In this document: one piece after another, positions 6,954 through 15,582 of the stretch | How positions within the stretch are numbered: position 1 is the stretch's first letter | Layout: each line of letters opens with the position of its first letter | Assembly: GCA_038249115.1 (NCBI GenBank) | Contig: JBBRWQ010000021.1 | Coordinates: 1-43,337 of the forward strand | Reading direction: 5' to 3' | DNA: 43,337 nucleotides | Source of the DNA: UBA4719 sp038249115 | GTDB lineage: Bacteria; Actinomycetota; Actinomycetes; Actinomycetales; Dermatophilaceae | Translations under genes and position numbers: made by a program | Notes under the pieces: generated by a model | Databases searched by the model: none | Seen by the model: the letters and a program-made list of their open reading frames with translations, nothing else | Told to the model about the DNA's origin: nothing

Positions 6954-8954
6954 CTACCAGGAGCCGCCGCCGCCACCGCCACCGCCACCACCCGAGAACC
7001 CACCCCCGCCGAACCCACTGCCGCCCGATGAGCCAGGCGTGCTGGTGAACGTGCCGGCGGCCATCGTGGAGAACGAGTCCATGCCAGATGCGATCCCCGA
7101 GAAGTCACCGAAGCCGCCATGGCCCGCGAAGATGTACCAGCCCGGCATGCCGATGGACTGACCCGCCGCCGTGGCCGCCTCGGCGACCTCGGAGAACGTG
7201 CCCGCCCAGCGATCGGCGACGCCGAACACGATTGCGTAGGGAAGGTAGCGGCTGAAGATGTCCTGGGCCTCCTCGAACCGGATCTGACGTGCCTCCGCGG
7301 TCACGAGATACTGCCTGAACCCCAGCGACTGGGCCAGGACCGCACTGCCTTCTGCGGTCTTGGCCGCCATCCGCTTGCCGAGCAGCCAGATGATGCCCCC
7401 GGCGACCAGCAGCCCTCCGGCGAGCACGATGCCTGACGGAATGACAAAGCTGAGGCCGCCGACCCGGTCGGTTTCGGCGCTCTGGAAGCCCAGGAACCAT
7501 CCCGAGGCCAGCCCTGCGCCCATCACAACCAGACCCAGTGTGGTCCAGCCCTGCCGGGCCCGGTCCGGAGACTTGCGGAACCAGCCGCGCGACGTGACCT
7601 CGGAGTACATCTGCGACTGAACCGACGTCAGCGTGCTGTGAAACTTGTTCTTAAGGTCCGAGAGAGTCACGGGGTTGGAGTCGGCGAAGATCCCGTCGAA
7701 GAGTGTCTGCTCGAAGGGCAACAGCGCCTCGGCCCGCTCCGGAGGAGTCAGCTTGGTGAGCTGCCAGTCCGTGCGCTTGAAGATGCTTCCGGACTCGACC
7801 TCCTCGATGGTGATATAGCCGCGGGCGGCCAGGTCGATCACCGTCGCGGAGACGTCGATCGTGTTGGCTTCTTCGTCGATGATGGTGCCGACCAAGCCCG
7901 GGCGAACGTCCTTGGGCGGGCTGAACTGCACGGCCACCGGGCCCTCTTGGCCATGAGTGACCTGCGCCGGCGCACCCTCGAGCGGGCTGAGCCCCGGAGT
8001 CAGACCGGCATACTGCTCATCGCGTCCGCGCTTCCAGAACAACATCCCCATCAGGGCGGCCGCCAGAGCGGGGATCACGAGACCGCCGCCGTAGCCAAGC
8101 AGGCTCAGAGCCTTCGCCGCCGACGGTGGCATCTGCGAGCCGGCGCCGCCGCTGAATCCGGTGTCGCCGTCGCGCAGATCGGGGGCTGCGTCGGTGATCG
8201 CTGACGCCGGGAACGACGCGACGACAGTCACCTGCTGGTTCGGGCCGAGCCCGGTGGCCGAGTACGTTGCGCTCTGCCCGCCGCTGGCCTGACAGGGGTC
8301 GGCTGAACGGTCAGCACCCTGGAAACACAGGGCATCGGTCGCCGCGGCTGGCCCGTGCACGGTGACGTTGACCGAGTCCATGGGCATGTCGAAGCCTCCG
8401 CCGGTCACGTTCCAGTAAAGCTCCGCGTGGTCGGGGAAGCCGTTGGCAACGTGCGCCAGGCGGTACTTGATCACGTAGGTCTGCCGCACGGCACCCTCGA
8501 ACGGCTGAGTCGGGCTGCCGATCCGGATGACGTTGTCGGCGCCGAGCTCGGAGACGTAGACATCCGTGGTTGCCCCGGTCGGGCTGCTCGCCGACACGTC
8601 GCTCATCTCATAGACGCGGTACTTGTTGGGCGGGTCCGAGACGCCTTGTCGCACGGTGATGTTGCGTTTGATGCCGTGATGCTCACCCGGCCCGAACTGC
8701 CATATCAGGGTCTCGGTGACTCCCACAGAACCATCGGTGGCCAGGTTGTAGTCGGCTGTGAACGACAGGATCCGCTCGCCCTGGGCCGCCTGGGCGAGTG
8801 ACGCCGCCGACGCAACCGACTGATGGTTTGCGGCAGAAGCCGCACCGGTGGCCGCCTGGGCAGCCGACGGAAACAGCACCGCAAGGCCCACCGTCGCCAA
8901 GACCGCGAACAGCACCTGAACCCGCGGCCGCCCCCATCGCTGCAACTGAGTCAC
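6954..8954 (-). CDS. DUF2207 family membrane protein
   Basis: 666 residues. The N-terminus is a signal peptide (VQVLFAVLATVGLAVLFPSAAQA). Residues about 60-270 form the extracytoplasmic DUF2207 domain (ILSFTADYNLATDGSVGVTETL, GEHHGIKRNITVR, AELYWNVTGGG). A membrane helix near 285-310 precedes a cytosolic stretch (FSPPKDVRPGLVGTIIDEEAN, then a winged-helix-like part with AARGYITIEE). Two more helices lie near 475-530 (TTLGLVVMGAGLASGWFLG; GIVLAGGLLVAGGIIWLLG). The protein ends in a glycine-rich tail, FGGGGFSGGGGG, typical of the family. Function is unknown. The GTG start overlaps the smpB stop by 4 nt (GTGA), which couples it to the division/rescue gene block. Confidence 0.9.
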   Translation of the reverse strand: MTQLQRWGRPRVQVLFAVLATVGLAVLFPSAAQAATGAASAANHQSVASAASLAQAAQGERILSFTADYNLATDGSVGVTETLIWQFGPGEHHGIKRNITVRQGVSDPPNKYRVYEMSDVSASSPTGATTDVYVSELGADNVIRIGSPTQPFEGAVRQTYVIKYRLAHVANGFPDHAELYWNVTGGGFDMPMDSVNVTVHGPAAATDALCFQGADRSADPCQASGGQSATYSATGLGPNQQVTVVASFPASAITDAAPDLRDGDTGFSGGAGSQMPPSAAKALSLLGYGGGLVIPALAAALMGMLFWKRGRDEQYAGLTPGLSPLEGAPAQVTHGQEGPVAVQFSPPKDVRPGLVGTIIDEEANTIDVSATVIDLAARGYITIEEVESGSIFKRTDWQLTKLTPPERAEALLPFEQTLFDGIFADSNPVTLSDLKNKFHSTLTSVQSQMYSEVTSRGWFRKSPDRARQGWTTLGLVVMGAGLASGWFLGFQSAETDRVGGLSFVIPSGIVLAGGLLVAGGIIWLLGKRMAAKTAEGSAVLAQSLGFRQYLVTAEARQIRFEEAQDIFSRYLPYAIVFGVADRWAGTFSEVAEAATAAGQSIGMPGWYIFAGHGGFGDFSGIASGMDSFSTMAAGTFTSTPGSSGGSGFGGGGFSGGGGGGGGGGSW

Positions 8955-9430
8955 CTTTCGCGACGTGTCGAGATCGCCCGTTGCGACTCGCGCTCATCCT
9001 GTTTCGCCCGCAACGTCTGCCGTTTGTCATACTCTCGCTTGCCCTTGGCCAGCGCGATCTCAACCTTGGCGTAGCTGTCCTTGAAGTAGATGGACAGCGG
9101 GACGATGGTCTGCCCGCCCTCTTTGGTCTTCTGGGTGAGCTTGGCGATCTCCTGCTTGTTCAGGAGCAGCTTGCGCCGGCGACGAGGTGCGTGGTTGTTC
9201 CAGGTCCCCTCGGTGTACTCGGGGATGTGCACGCCCTCGAGCCAGACTTCCCCGTCCTGCACCGTCGCGTAGCCGTCGAGCAGAGACGCCCGGCCGGCAC
9301 GCAGCGACTTGACCTCGGTCCCGCTCAGGACCATGCCCGCCTCGAAGGTGTCCTCGATCAGATAGTCGTGGTAGGCCCGGCGGTTTCGTGCCACGACCTT
9401 CTGGCCCTTGTCCTTGGCCACCGTCGCCAC
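8951..9430 (-). CDS. smpB: SsrA-binding protein SmpB
   Basis: 159 residues. SmpB binds the tRNA-like part of tmRNA and brings it to stalled ribosomes for trans-translation. The OB-fold is complete: VVARNRRAYHDYLIEDTFEAGMVL, GTEVKSLRAGRASLLDGYA, the conserved IPEYTEGTWNNHAPRRRRKLLL, and PLSIYFKDSYAKVEIALAKGKREYDKR. The basic C-terminal tail (about 138-159) enters the ribosomal mRNA channel. The GTG at 9430 has GAGGG upstream; a second GTG three codons in is an alternative start. The gene lies between an M23 peptidase gene and DUF2207 and on the same strand as ssrA. Confidence 0.97.
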   Translation of the reverse strand: MATVAKDKGQKVVARNRRAYHDYLIEDTFEAGMVLSGTEVKSLRAGRASLLDGYATVQDGEVWLEGVHIPEYTEGTWNNHAPRRRRKLLLNKQEIAKLTQKTKEGGQTIVPLSIYFKDSYAKVEIALAKGKREYDKRQTLRAKQDERESQRAISTRRER

Positions 9431-9489
9431 CCCTCGTCAGATCACCGTGCGTCGGCCATCGACGACATTCACCCTAGCCTTTGGCCGGC

Positions 9490-10863
9490 TCAGAGCCACA
9501 GCCGCGGGTTGACCGGTGCGCCGTCCTGGCGAGTCTCGAAGTGCAGGTGGCAGCCGGTCGAGGTCCCCGTCGTGCCGGAGTAGGCGATGAGCTGTCCTCG
9601 GGCCACGTGGCCCGAGGCGACCACGAAGCTGGTCAGGTGGTTGTAGGTCGTGGTGAGGTACGAGCCGCGCTGGTAGCCGTGGTCGATGACCAACCGGTTG
9701 CCATAACCGCCAGATGCATATTCCGGCGTTGCCATGATGACGTCCCCGCCGGCCGCGGCGTAGACCGGCGAGCCGCAGTTGGCGGCGAAGTCGATGCCGG
9801 CGTGCAGAATCCACTGCTGCCAGATGGGGTGGAAGCGCATGCCGAACTCGGAGGACACCGGGGCGTTGACCGGGACGCTCAGGTACCCGCTGGCGCTCCC
9901 GACTGATCCATACACTGGCGCTGCCCGGTGCGCAGCGCGAGCCGCGGCCAGGGCAGCTGCCCTCGCACGTGCGGCCTTTAACCGCGCAGCCTTGGCCCGC
10001 GCTGCCAGCACTCGCGCCAAAGCATTCGACTGTGCCTGCATTGTCTTGATGTTGGTAATCTCGGTGGCCTTCTTTGCGGCCACCGTTGCGGCGTAACTCT
10101 TCTGGACGGCATACAGCAGGTCGAGCTTGGTCTTGGCGGCCGCTGCGACGTCACGTGCTGCCGTGGCCTTGGCCAGGGCAGCCGCGGCCTGGACTTTCAG
10201 CGCTGCGACCTGTTGGCGTACGGCGACCACGTGAGCCTGGACGGCCTTGCCCTCTGCCTGCATCGTGCCGAGGCCACGCAGCGTCGCCCCGCGGACCCGC
10301 ATGACGGTGTCCAGCATGACCATGCGGTTGGTGAAGTCCTCGGGGCTCGTCGCCTCCAGCGCGATCGCGAGGCCGGAGTCCCCACCCTGCTGGTAGGCGT
10401 CCCGGGCCATATTGCCGAGCTGGTCCTGTGCTGCCTGGGTGTCGCGAGCATTCTGGGCGAGCTGGTCGGCGGCCTTGGCCTCGTTGGCCTGAGCGATGGC
10501 AAGCGCTGTGGCCACTTCTTCGTTGTGCCTGTCCGCAATCACTCGCGCGGCGTCAGCGGCGGCCAAATCCTGCTTCGCGCCGGGTAGCTCTGCCCTGGTC
10601 CGATGCAGCTCGATGAAGGCGTTGGCGAGATCCTTGGACGTGTCCTCGAGCTGGGTGCGCAGCAGGGCGATGTCTGAGTCGAGCTTCTTCTTGTCGCCGC
10701 GGGTGTCCGCCGTGCTGACAGGCGCCAGTCCCAGCGTGCAGGCAACGGCGATGCCGACGGCCATGCTCACCATCCGGACGGTGGTGGAGCGGCGGGTGGA
10801 GCGGCGCGCGGGCAGGGACGGACTCATTGTCCACATTCGTACCACAGGCCCCTTGCGCAACAC
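9490..10863 (-). CDS. Coiled-coil M23 (LytM) peptidoglycan endopeptidase
   Basis: Up to 457 residues. A hydrophobic export signal (MVSMAVGIAVACTLGLAPVSTA) is followed by a long Ala/Lys/Arg-rich coiled coil (about 60-310). The C-terminal LytM domain (about 340-457) has its metal-ligand and catalytic histidines in place: SSEFGMRFHPI, HAGIDF (HxxxD) and GCHLHFE (HxH). It is therefore predicted to be active, unlike E. coli EnvC, which is degenerate. The gene is the next one after ftsE-ftsX, and its EnvC/PcsB-like build suggests a wall hydrolase switched on by FtsEX at the septum (inference). The start is uncertain: GTG at 10863, or ATG at 10836 or 10827, all upstream of the signal peptide. Confidence 0.88.
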   Translation of the reverse strand: MLRKGPVVRMWTMSPSLPARRSTRRSTTVRMVSMAVGIAVACTLGLAPVSTADTRGDKKKLDSDIALLRTQLEDTSKDLANAFIELHRTRAELPGAKQDLAAADAARVIADRHNEEVATALAIAQANEAKAADQLAQNARDTQAAQDQLGNMARDAYQQGGDSGLAIALEATSPEDFTNRMVMLDTVMRVRGATLRGLGTMQAEGKAVQAHVVAVRQQVAALKVQAAAALAKATAARDVAAAAKTKLDLLYAVQKSYAATVAAKKATEITNIKTMQAQSNALARVLAARAKAARLKAARARAAALAAARAAHRAAPVYGSVGSASGYLSVPVNAPVSSEFGMRFHPIWQQWILHAGIDFAANCGSPVYAAAGGDVIMATPEYASGGYGNRLVIDHGYQRGSYLTTTYNHLTSFVVASGHVARGQLIAYSGTTGTSTGCHLHFETRQDGAPVNPRLWL

Positions 10864-10931
10864 CGGAACTCGGTCCTGCGCTGGTCGGCGTGTCTTGACC
10901 GGGTGTTAGACCGCGTGTCTTGACCGGGTGT

Positions 10932-11834
10932 CTAGACCCGCAGGTAGCGGCGCAATGTGAACCACGCGGTCAGGATCGCCAGCGTGGCAGCGGTCAACAC
11001 AAGCCACGGCGTGACGTCGAAGACGGCCGATGTCGTGATGAAGTTGATCGGCAGCTTGTCGGCCAGGTAGCCGACGCCGTAATTCACCATGCCCCACAGC
11101 AGACCGACCGCCAGAGCCGTGCCGACCATCGTCGCCACCAGGGTCTCAAGGATGAACGGCAGCTGGATGATGAACGCCGAGGCTCCGACCAGCCGCATGA
11201 TGCCTGTCTCACGACGTCGACTGAACGCGGTTTGTCGGATGGTGGTGGCGACTAGCAACACCGAGCACAACACCATCAGACCGGCCAGGCCCAGCGCTCC
11301 ATACGAGAGCCCGCGGAGCACGTTGAACAAGGGGTCGAGGATTCGCCGCTGGTCCTGGACGTCACCCACCCCTGGCGCACCGATGAACGAGCTGGTGATC
11401 ACGTCGTACTTGGTCGGGTCCGACAGCTGAACCCGGAAGCTCTCGGGCATCTGCTCAGGCTTGATGTCGCGGTAGCTCGGGCTGTCCTTGTACTGCTCCT
11501 TCAAGCGGTTGTACGCCTCGAGCTGCGACTCGGGAAAGACATCCTTGACCAGCGGCTTCATCGCGTCGAGCTGACCGCGGATCGCCTTGCGCTGCGCGTC
11601 GGTGACAGCGCCCGCCGAACAGTTGGGCAGGTCGGACTTGGCGGTGCACAAGAAGATCGAGACCTGGACCCTGTCGTACCAGTAGTCCTTCATGGTGTCG
11701 ACCTGCCGCTGGGAAAGGACACCGAGCCCGAGGAAGAGCACAGACACCATCGTCACGAGCGCGACCGAGATCGCCATCGACAGGTTTCGGCGCAAGCCGA
11801 TCCAGATCTCGCTGAGGATGAACTGCAGTCGCAT
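10932..11834 (-). CDS. ftsX: Cell division protein FtsX
   Basis: 300 residues and four membrane helices in the FtsX pattern. TM1 is near 21-43 (AISVALVTMVSVLFLGLGVL). A large extracellular loop (about 45-165) carries two cysteines (FLCTAKSDLPNC), as in mycobacterial FtsX. Three C-terminal helices contain the FtsX permease segment (GLSYGALGLAGLMVLCSVLLVATTIR ... RRRETGIMRLVGAS). It forms the membrane half of FtsEX, which passes ATP-driven changes to a periplasmic wall hydrolase. ATG start with GAGAGAG upstream. Unlike most genomes, ftsE and ftsX do not touch: 114 nt lie between them. Confidence 0.96.
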   Translation of the reverse strand: MRLQFILSEIWIGLRRNLSMAISVALVTMVSVLFLGLGVLSQRQVDTMKDYWYDRVQVSIFLCTAKSDLPNCSAGAVTDAQRKAIRGQLDAMKPLVKDVFPESQLEAYNRLKEQYKDSPSYRDIKPEQMPESFRVQLSDPTKYDVITSSFIGAPGVGDVQDQRRILDPLFNVLRGLSYGALGLAGLMVLCSVLLVATTIRQTAFSRRRETGIMRLVGASAFIIQLPFILETLVATMVGTALAVGLLWGMVNYGVGYLADKLPINFITTSAVFDVTPWLVLTAATLAILTAWFTLRRYLRV

Positions 11835-11859
11835 AGCTCTCTCTCGGTCGCTTCGTTCG

Positions 11860-11889
11860 GATGCCGTATGTCGCGATGCCGTATGTCGC
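11860..11889 (-). repeat. 15-bp tandem duplication in the ftsE-ftsX gap
   Basis: gatgccgtatgtcgc occurs twice in direct succession (11860-11874, 11875-11889) inside the 114-nt spacer. The rest of the spacer has no hairpin or gene that I can support. Confidence 0.7.
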
Positions 11890-11948
11890 GCGGCCTTCAG
11901 CGGCGGTCGGACTCAGAAGACCCTCGACTGGCAGTGTCCCCTATGCCG

Positions 11949-12638
11949 CTAGCGCTGCGCCCCATAGACACCGCGAGTCTGGTCGCGAACAAGCTGGCCG
12001 TTGTTGAGCTCGACGACTCGTTTGCGAAGCTGGTCGACGATCTCGTCGTCGTGGGTCGCCATGACGATGGTCGTGCCGGTTCGGTGGATCCGGTCGAGCA
12101 GACGCACGATGTCCAGGCTGGTTGTCGGGTCGAGGTTGCCGGTGGGCTCGTCGGCCAGCAGGATCGCCGGCTTGTTGACGAAGGCCCGGGCAATGGCAAC
12201 GCGTTGCTGCTCACCACCTGACAGCTCATGGGGGAGGCGTTTCTCCTTGCCGTCGAGGCCGACCATCTCAAGGGTCTCGGGCACCACCGCCTTGACGGCA
12301 TGACGAGACTTGCCCAGCACCTGCAAGGCGAAGGCGACATTCTGGTAGACGTTCTTGTTGGGCAGCAGCCGGAAGTCCTGGAAGACCGTGCCGATCTCAC
12401 GCCGAAGCTCCGGAACCTTGCGGCTGCGCATGGTGGACAGCTCGCGTCCGGCCACCAGCACGTTGCCGGAGGTGGCTTTCTCTTCACGCAGGATCAGGCG
12501 CAGCAGCGTGGACTTGCCGGACCCGGACTGACCCACCAAGAAGACGAACTCACCGCGTTCGATGTCCAGGGAGACACCACGCAACGCTGGCTGGCTGGAG
12601 CGTGGATAAGTCTTGCTCACGTTCTCGAAGCGAATCAC
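11949..12638 (-). CDS. ftsE: Cell division ATP-binding protein FtsE
   Basis: 229 residues, the length of M. tuberculosis FtsE. The ABC ATPase has Walker A (GQSGSGKST), Q-loop (VFQDFRLLPNKNVYQN), signature (LSGGEQQRVA), Walker B (ILLADEPTGNLD) and H-loop (MATHDDEIVD). It pairs with FtsX and controls septal wall hydrolysis. The frame is open further upstream, but the GTG at 12638 (VIRFENVSKTY) fits the family and has GAGG about 8 nt before it. It lies 1 nt after the prfB stop, so prfB and ftsE are coupled. Confidence 0.96.
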   Translation of the reverse strand: MIRFENVSKTYPRSSQPALRGVSLDIERGEFVFLVGQSGSGKSTLLRLILREEKATSGNVLVAGRELSTMRSRKVPELRREIGTVFQDFRLLPNKNVYQNVAFALQVLGKSRHAVKAVVPETLEMVGLDGKEKRLPHELSGGEQQRVAIARAFVNKPAILLADEPTGNLDPTTSLDIVRLLDRIHRTGTTIVMATHDDEIVDQLRKRVVELNNGQLVRDQTRGVYGAQR

Positions 12639-12639
12639 C

Positions 12640-13752
12640 TCAGGCCTCGTCACGCTCGGCACTGCGCTTCCAGCGGATGCCGGCCTCGATGAAACCGTCG
12701 ATGTCACCGTCGAAGACCGCACTGGGGTTGTTCACTTCGTACTCGGTGCGCAGGTCCTTGACCATCTGGTAGGGGTGCAGGACGTAGGACCGCATCTGGT
12801 CCCCCCAGCTCGCCTTGACGTCACCTGCCATAGCCTGCTTCACCGCATGCTCCTCGGCCTGACGTTGTAGGAGCAACCGGGACTGCAGGACCCGCAGTGC
12901 TGCGGCACGGTTCTGGATCTGGGACTTCTCATTCTGCATCGCGACCACGATGCCCGTGGGGATGTGCGTCATCCGGACTGCCGAGTCGGTGGTGTTGACC
13001 GACTGCCCACCTGGTCCGCTGGAGCGGAATACATCGACCTTGATCTCGTTGTCCGGTATCTCGACGCTGTCCGTCGCCGCGATCAGCGGGATGACCTCGA
13101 CGGCGGCGAACGAGGTCTGGCGCCGCCCCTGGTTGTCAAACGGCGAGATACGCACGAGGCGGTGGGTGCCTGCCTCGACGGCGAGATTGCCGTAGGCGTA
13201 GGGGACCTTGACCTCAAAGGTGGCCGACTTCAACCCGGCCTCTTCGGCGTAGGACGTGTCCAGGATCTCGGTCGGGTAGCCGTGCCGATCCGCCCACCGC
13301 AGGTACATCCGCATGAGCATCTCGGCGAAGTCGGCTGCGTCGACACCACCGGCGCCGGAGCGAATGCTGATGACGGCCTCGCGCTCGTCGTACTCGCCGT
13401 TGAGCAGCGTGCGGACTTCGAGCTCGCCGACGGCCTTCTTCAGGCTGGCGAGCTCGATCTCGGCCTCCGCCATGGTGGCGGCGTCGTCCTCCTCGGTGCC
13501 GAGCTGGACCATGAGCTCGAGGTCGTCGATGCGGCCGTCCATCCCGGTGACCCGCTCGAGCTCGGAGTTGGCGCGTGACAGACGGCTGGTGACGTCCTGT
13601 GCTTTGGCCGGGCTGTCCCACAGATCGGGAGCGCCGGACTGCTCCTCGAGCTCACTGATCTGTATGCGAAGGGAGTCGAGATCGGTGACCTGCCGCACAG
13701 ACTCCATGGTCGCGCGAAGGTCCTTGAGCTCAAGTGCAAAGTCAACAGCCAC
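12640..13752 (-). CDS. prfB: Peptide chain release factor 2
   Basis: 370 residues. RF2 ends translation at UGA and UAA. It has the N-terminal coiled-coil domain, the stop-codon-reading SPF tripeptide (LVRISPFDNQGRRQTSFA) and the catalytic GGQ loop (SSGPGGQSVNTTDSAVRMTHIPTGI). The reading frame is uninterrupted. The programmed +1 frameshift of E. coli prfB is absent, as is usual in actinobacteria. GTG start. The gene follows the last tad gene by 22 nt and precedes ftsE by 1 nt. Confidence 0.97.
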   Translation of the reverse strand: MAVDFALELKDLRATMESVRQVTDLDSLRIQISELEEQSGAPDLWDSPAKAQDVTSRLSRANSELERVTGMDGRIDDLELMVQLGTEEDDAATMAEAEIELASLKKAVGELEVRTLLNGEYDEREAVISIRSGAGGVDAADFAEMLMRMYLRWADRHGYPTEILDTSYAEEAGLKSATFEVKVPYAYGNLAVEAGTHRLVRISPFDNQGRRQTSFAAVEVIPLIAATDSVEIPDNEIKVDVFRSSGPGGQSVNTTDSAVRMTHIPTGIVVAMQNEKSQIQNRAAALRVLQSRLLLQRQAEEHAVKQAMAGDVKASWGDQMRSYVLHPYQMVKDLRTEYEVNNPSAVFDGDIDGFIEAGIRWKRSAERDEA

Positions 13753-13774
13753 AACGAGTCAGCCTACGCGACCG

Positions 13775-14314
13775 TCAACGCAGTGCCGACCGGGCCCGCG
13801 ACTCGACGGTGATGTTCACGGACGAGCCGAACGCAGAAAGAACAGACGCCGCAATCGGGATATCGACTGTGCCACGCAACCGGACGACGGCGGTCTGTCC
13901 GTCCGGGCTGCCCGTGCCATCGGTCAGAACCCAGGATGAGACACCGTGGGGTCGGGGCTGAACAGCCAGATACTGCGACGCGGCCAGGCGAACCGAGGTG
14001 TCGCTGATCTCGACCGAAGACCTCAGGCCACGGCTGTATGCCGACCCGCCGTCCAGCGCGTCAGAGGCGTCAAGAGCTGCTCCATCGGCGGCATCGAGCA
14101 AACGGGTACGGGCCAGCTGAACCGCGGTCACGTCGACGCCGCCGACGATGAGCATGAGCGCGATGACCGTGAACCCGAGGATGAGCAGGCTGATCTGGCC
14201 CCCTTCGCGCTGACCCGCCGATGCTGTCCGGGAGCCGGCGGCAGACAGCAACCGTCCCCTGACGACGCGCCACAGTCGACGCTGGCAGCTCACGGCGCGC
14301 CATCCCACCGTCAT
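13775..14314 (-). CDS. TadG-like pilus assembly protein
   Basis: 179 residues. A basic N-terminus is followed by GGQISLLILGFTVIALMLIVGGVDVTAVQLARTRLLDAADGAALDASDAL (about 38-88). This is the Tad/Flp pseudopilin-type membrane anchor and adjoining helix found in TadE/TadG-like proteins (Flp_Tad putative membrane region). The rest is a short extracytoplasmic domain. It is shorter than classic TadG, which has a von Willebrand factor domain, and none is seen here. It overlaps the upstream tadE-like gene by 4 nt (ATGA). Confidence 0.82.
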   Translation of the reverse strand: MTVGWRAVSCQRRLWRVVRGRLLSAAGSRTASAGQREGGQISLLILGFTVIALMLIVGGVDVTAVQLARTRLLDAADGAALDASDALDGGSAYSRGLRSSVEISDTSVRLAASQYLAVQPRPHGVSSWVLTDGTGSPDGQTAVVRLRGTVDIPIAASVLSAFGSSVNITVESRARSALR

Positions 14315-14829
14315 CGCAGCCCTCCGAACCGGTCAACGGTGGCGACGTGGGTGGCCGATATCGGTATCTGCAGGGGCACGATGTCGGCGAAGAATGCGGG
14401 AACCAGCGGCATCGGCACCCAGAGTGTCGCCGTGGTCTGGACGCGACCCTCCGGACGGAGGCAGGGCGTGCCGTCGCACCCGATCTCAATGCTGCCCTCG
14501 GACTCGAATCCCTGGTCGGCAAAGGCCAGCCCCGCCGCCGAATGTGCCCTCGGGGTCGCCTGTTCTGCGACCGGGGCAGTCACGTAGGCGCGGCCAGCCT
14601 CGCGAGAGGCGGCGCTCACGGCATACGCCCCGGCCTGCAGACGGGCGAGGACCATGACGAGATAGAACATCGGGACCAGCATCAGCACGGCCAGGAAGAC
14701 GAACTCGACGACGGCGCTGCCCGACTGCGAACCGGAGTCTGAGCCGGAGCCGTCGAGCTGATGCAGACGCCTCTGCAGCCGGCCGGTCAGCCGACGCACC
14801 GTACCCCCCAGGGACCCAACGGTGATCAT
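14311..14829 (-). CDS. TadE-like pseudopilin, second copy
   Basis: 172 residues. The TadE signature GSAVVEFVFLAVLMLVPMFYLVMVLARLQAGAYAVSAASREAGRAY (about 37-81) has the conserved glutamate five residues into the hydrophobic segment, the prepilin-peptidase type III signal. The C-terminal part contains one Cys pair (CDGTPC), perhaps a disulfide. Such minor pseudopilins help Flp pilus assembly. The gene overlaps both neighbours by 4 nt. Confidence 0.85.
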   Translation of the reverse strand: MITVGSLGGTVRRLTGRLQRRLHQLDGSGSDSGSQSGSAVVEFVFLAVLMLVPMFYLVMVLARLQAGAYAVSAASREAGRAYVTAPVAEQATPRAHSAAGLAFADQGFESEGSIEIGCDGTPCLRPEGRVQTTATLWVPMPLVPAFFADIVPLQIPISATHVATVDRFGGLR

Positions 14830-15257
14830 TGTTTCTCCGAGAAAGCCCGGGCCTGCACGGTGAGGACGCGATCCGGCCCGAGGGCGCCGAGGACCGGCAG
14901 TGGCGCCTGGATGCGAATCTGCACCACCTCGATGCCGTCGACCGTGGTCGTCATCGCGGTGATGTGGTCGGCATAGCGATCGGCCAGGCTCGCCTTGATC
15001 ATCTGGCTGGCCCGGGCCACTCCGTCCTGCGGCGAGGCGTCGGCACGGGCTGCATAACGCGCACCTTCGGACGCACAGGAGATCAACGTGTTGCGGATGT
15101 GCAGCGCAAGACCCAGCTGGAATACGGCCAGGAAGAGCAGGCTCAGCAGTCCGGCGACCATGGCGAAATCGGCCACGGCTGAACCGGATTCGCGATCACG
15201 GTTCACGGCTGTGGAGGCCCTGGACCGGTAGCCGGACTGTGTGTCCTGACGTGTCAT
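14826..15257 (-). CDS. TadE-like pseudopilin, first copy
   Basis: 143 residues. The membrane segment is ESGSAVADFAMVAGLLSLLFLAVFQLGLALHIRNTLISCASEGARYAARADA (about 23-74). The TadE-type glutamate position holds aspartate (VADF), a conservative change. A short extracytoplasmic domain follows. The ATG at 15257 has no strong SD. The stop overlaps the next tadE-like gene by 4 nt. Confidence 0.83.
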   Translation of the reverse strand: MTRQDTQSGYRSRASTAVNRDRESGSAVADFAMVAGLLSLLFLAVFQLGLALHIRNTLISCASEGARYAARADASPQDGVARASQMIKASLADRYADHITAMTTTVDGIEVVQIRIQAPLPVLGALGPDRVLTVQARAFSEKQ

Positions 15258-15293
15258 GGAGACTGAGATGTCACGGAGACGGACAGCCGGTTG

Positions 15294-15527
15294 CTACGGC
15301 CCGGTAACGCTGTTCATTGCTTCGGTGAACAAGGTGGCCAGCTGGTCGCCGGCGAGCTTCCACAAGATCGTGACCAGACCGGCCGTCATCAGCGTGATCA
15401 GCACCCAGCCAGGCACATCGCCGCGTTCCCCGCCGGTTTCGCGTCGCCGAAGTCCGGCGAAGGCGACCTGCGCGACGACCGCGACGGTGGCTGTGAAACT
15501 GGCGGCAAGCGAGTTGATGAGATTCAT
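15294..15527 (-). CDS. Small putative Flp-type pilin
   Basis: 77 residues with two hydrophobic stretches: an N-terminal one (LINSLAASFTATVAVVAQVAFAGL) and GDVPGWVLITLMTAGLVTILWKLAGDQLATLF (about 37-68). By position, between tadC and tadE, and by size it is the likely Flp pilin. However, the usual cleavage motif G/xxxxEY is not seen and proline-tryptophan stands there instead, so processing may differ or the protein may be an accessory membrane peptide. AGAAGGA lies 7 nt before the ATG. Confidence 0.6.
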   Translation of the reverse strand: MNLINSLAASFTATVAVVAQVAFAGLRRRETGGERGDVPGWVLITLMTAGLVTILWKLAGDQLATLFTEAMNSVTGP

Positions 15528-15582
15528 GCGGGGTCCTTCTGGTGGTGGATAGGAACAGCGAACAGTTGGGTCGGCATGGGTG

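Noticed and set aside
12640..13752. Programmed frameshift in prfB
   Set aside because: The frame is continuous with no in-frame TGA near codon 25.
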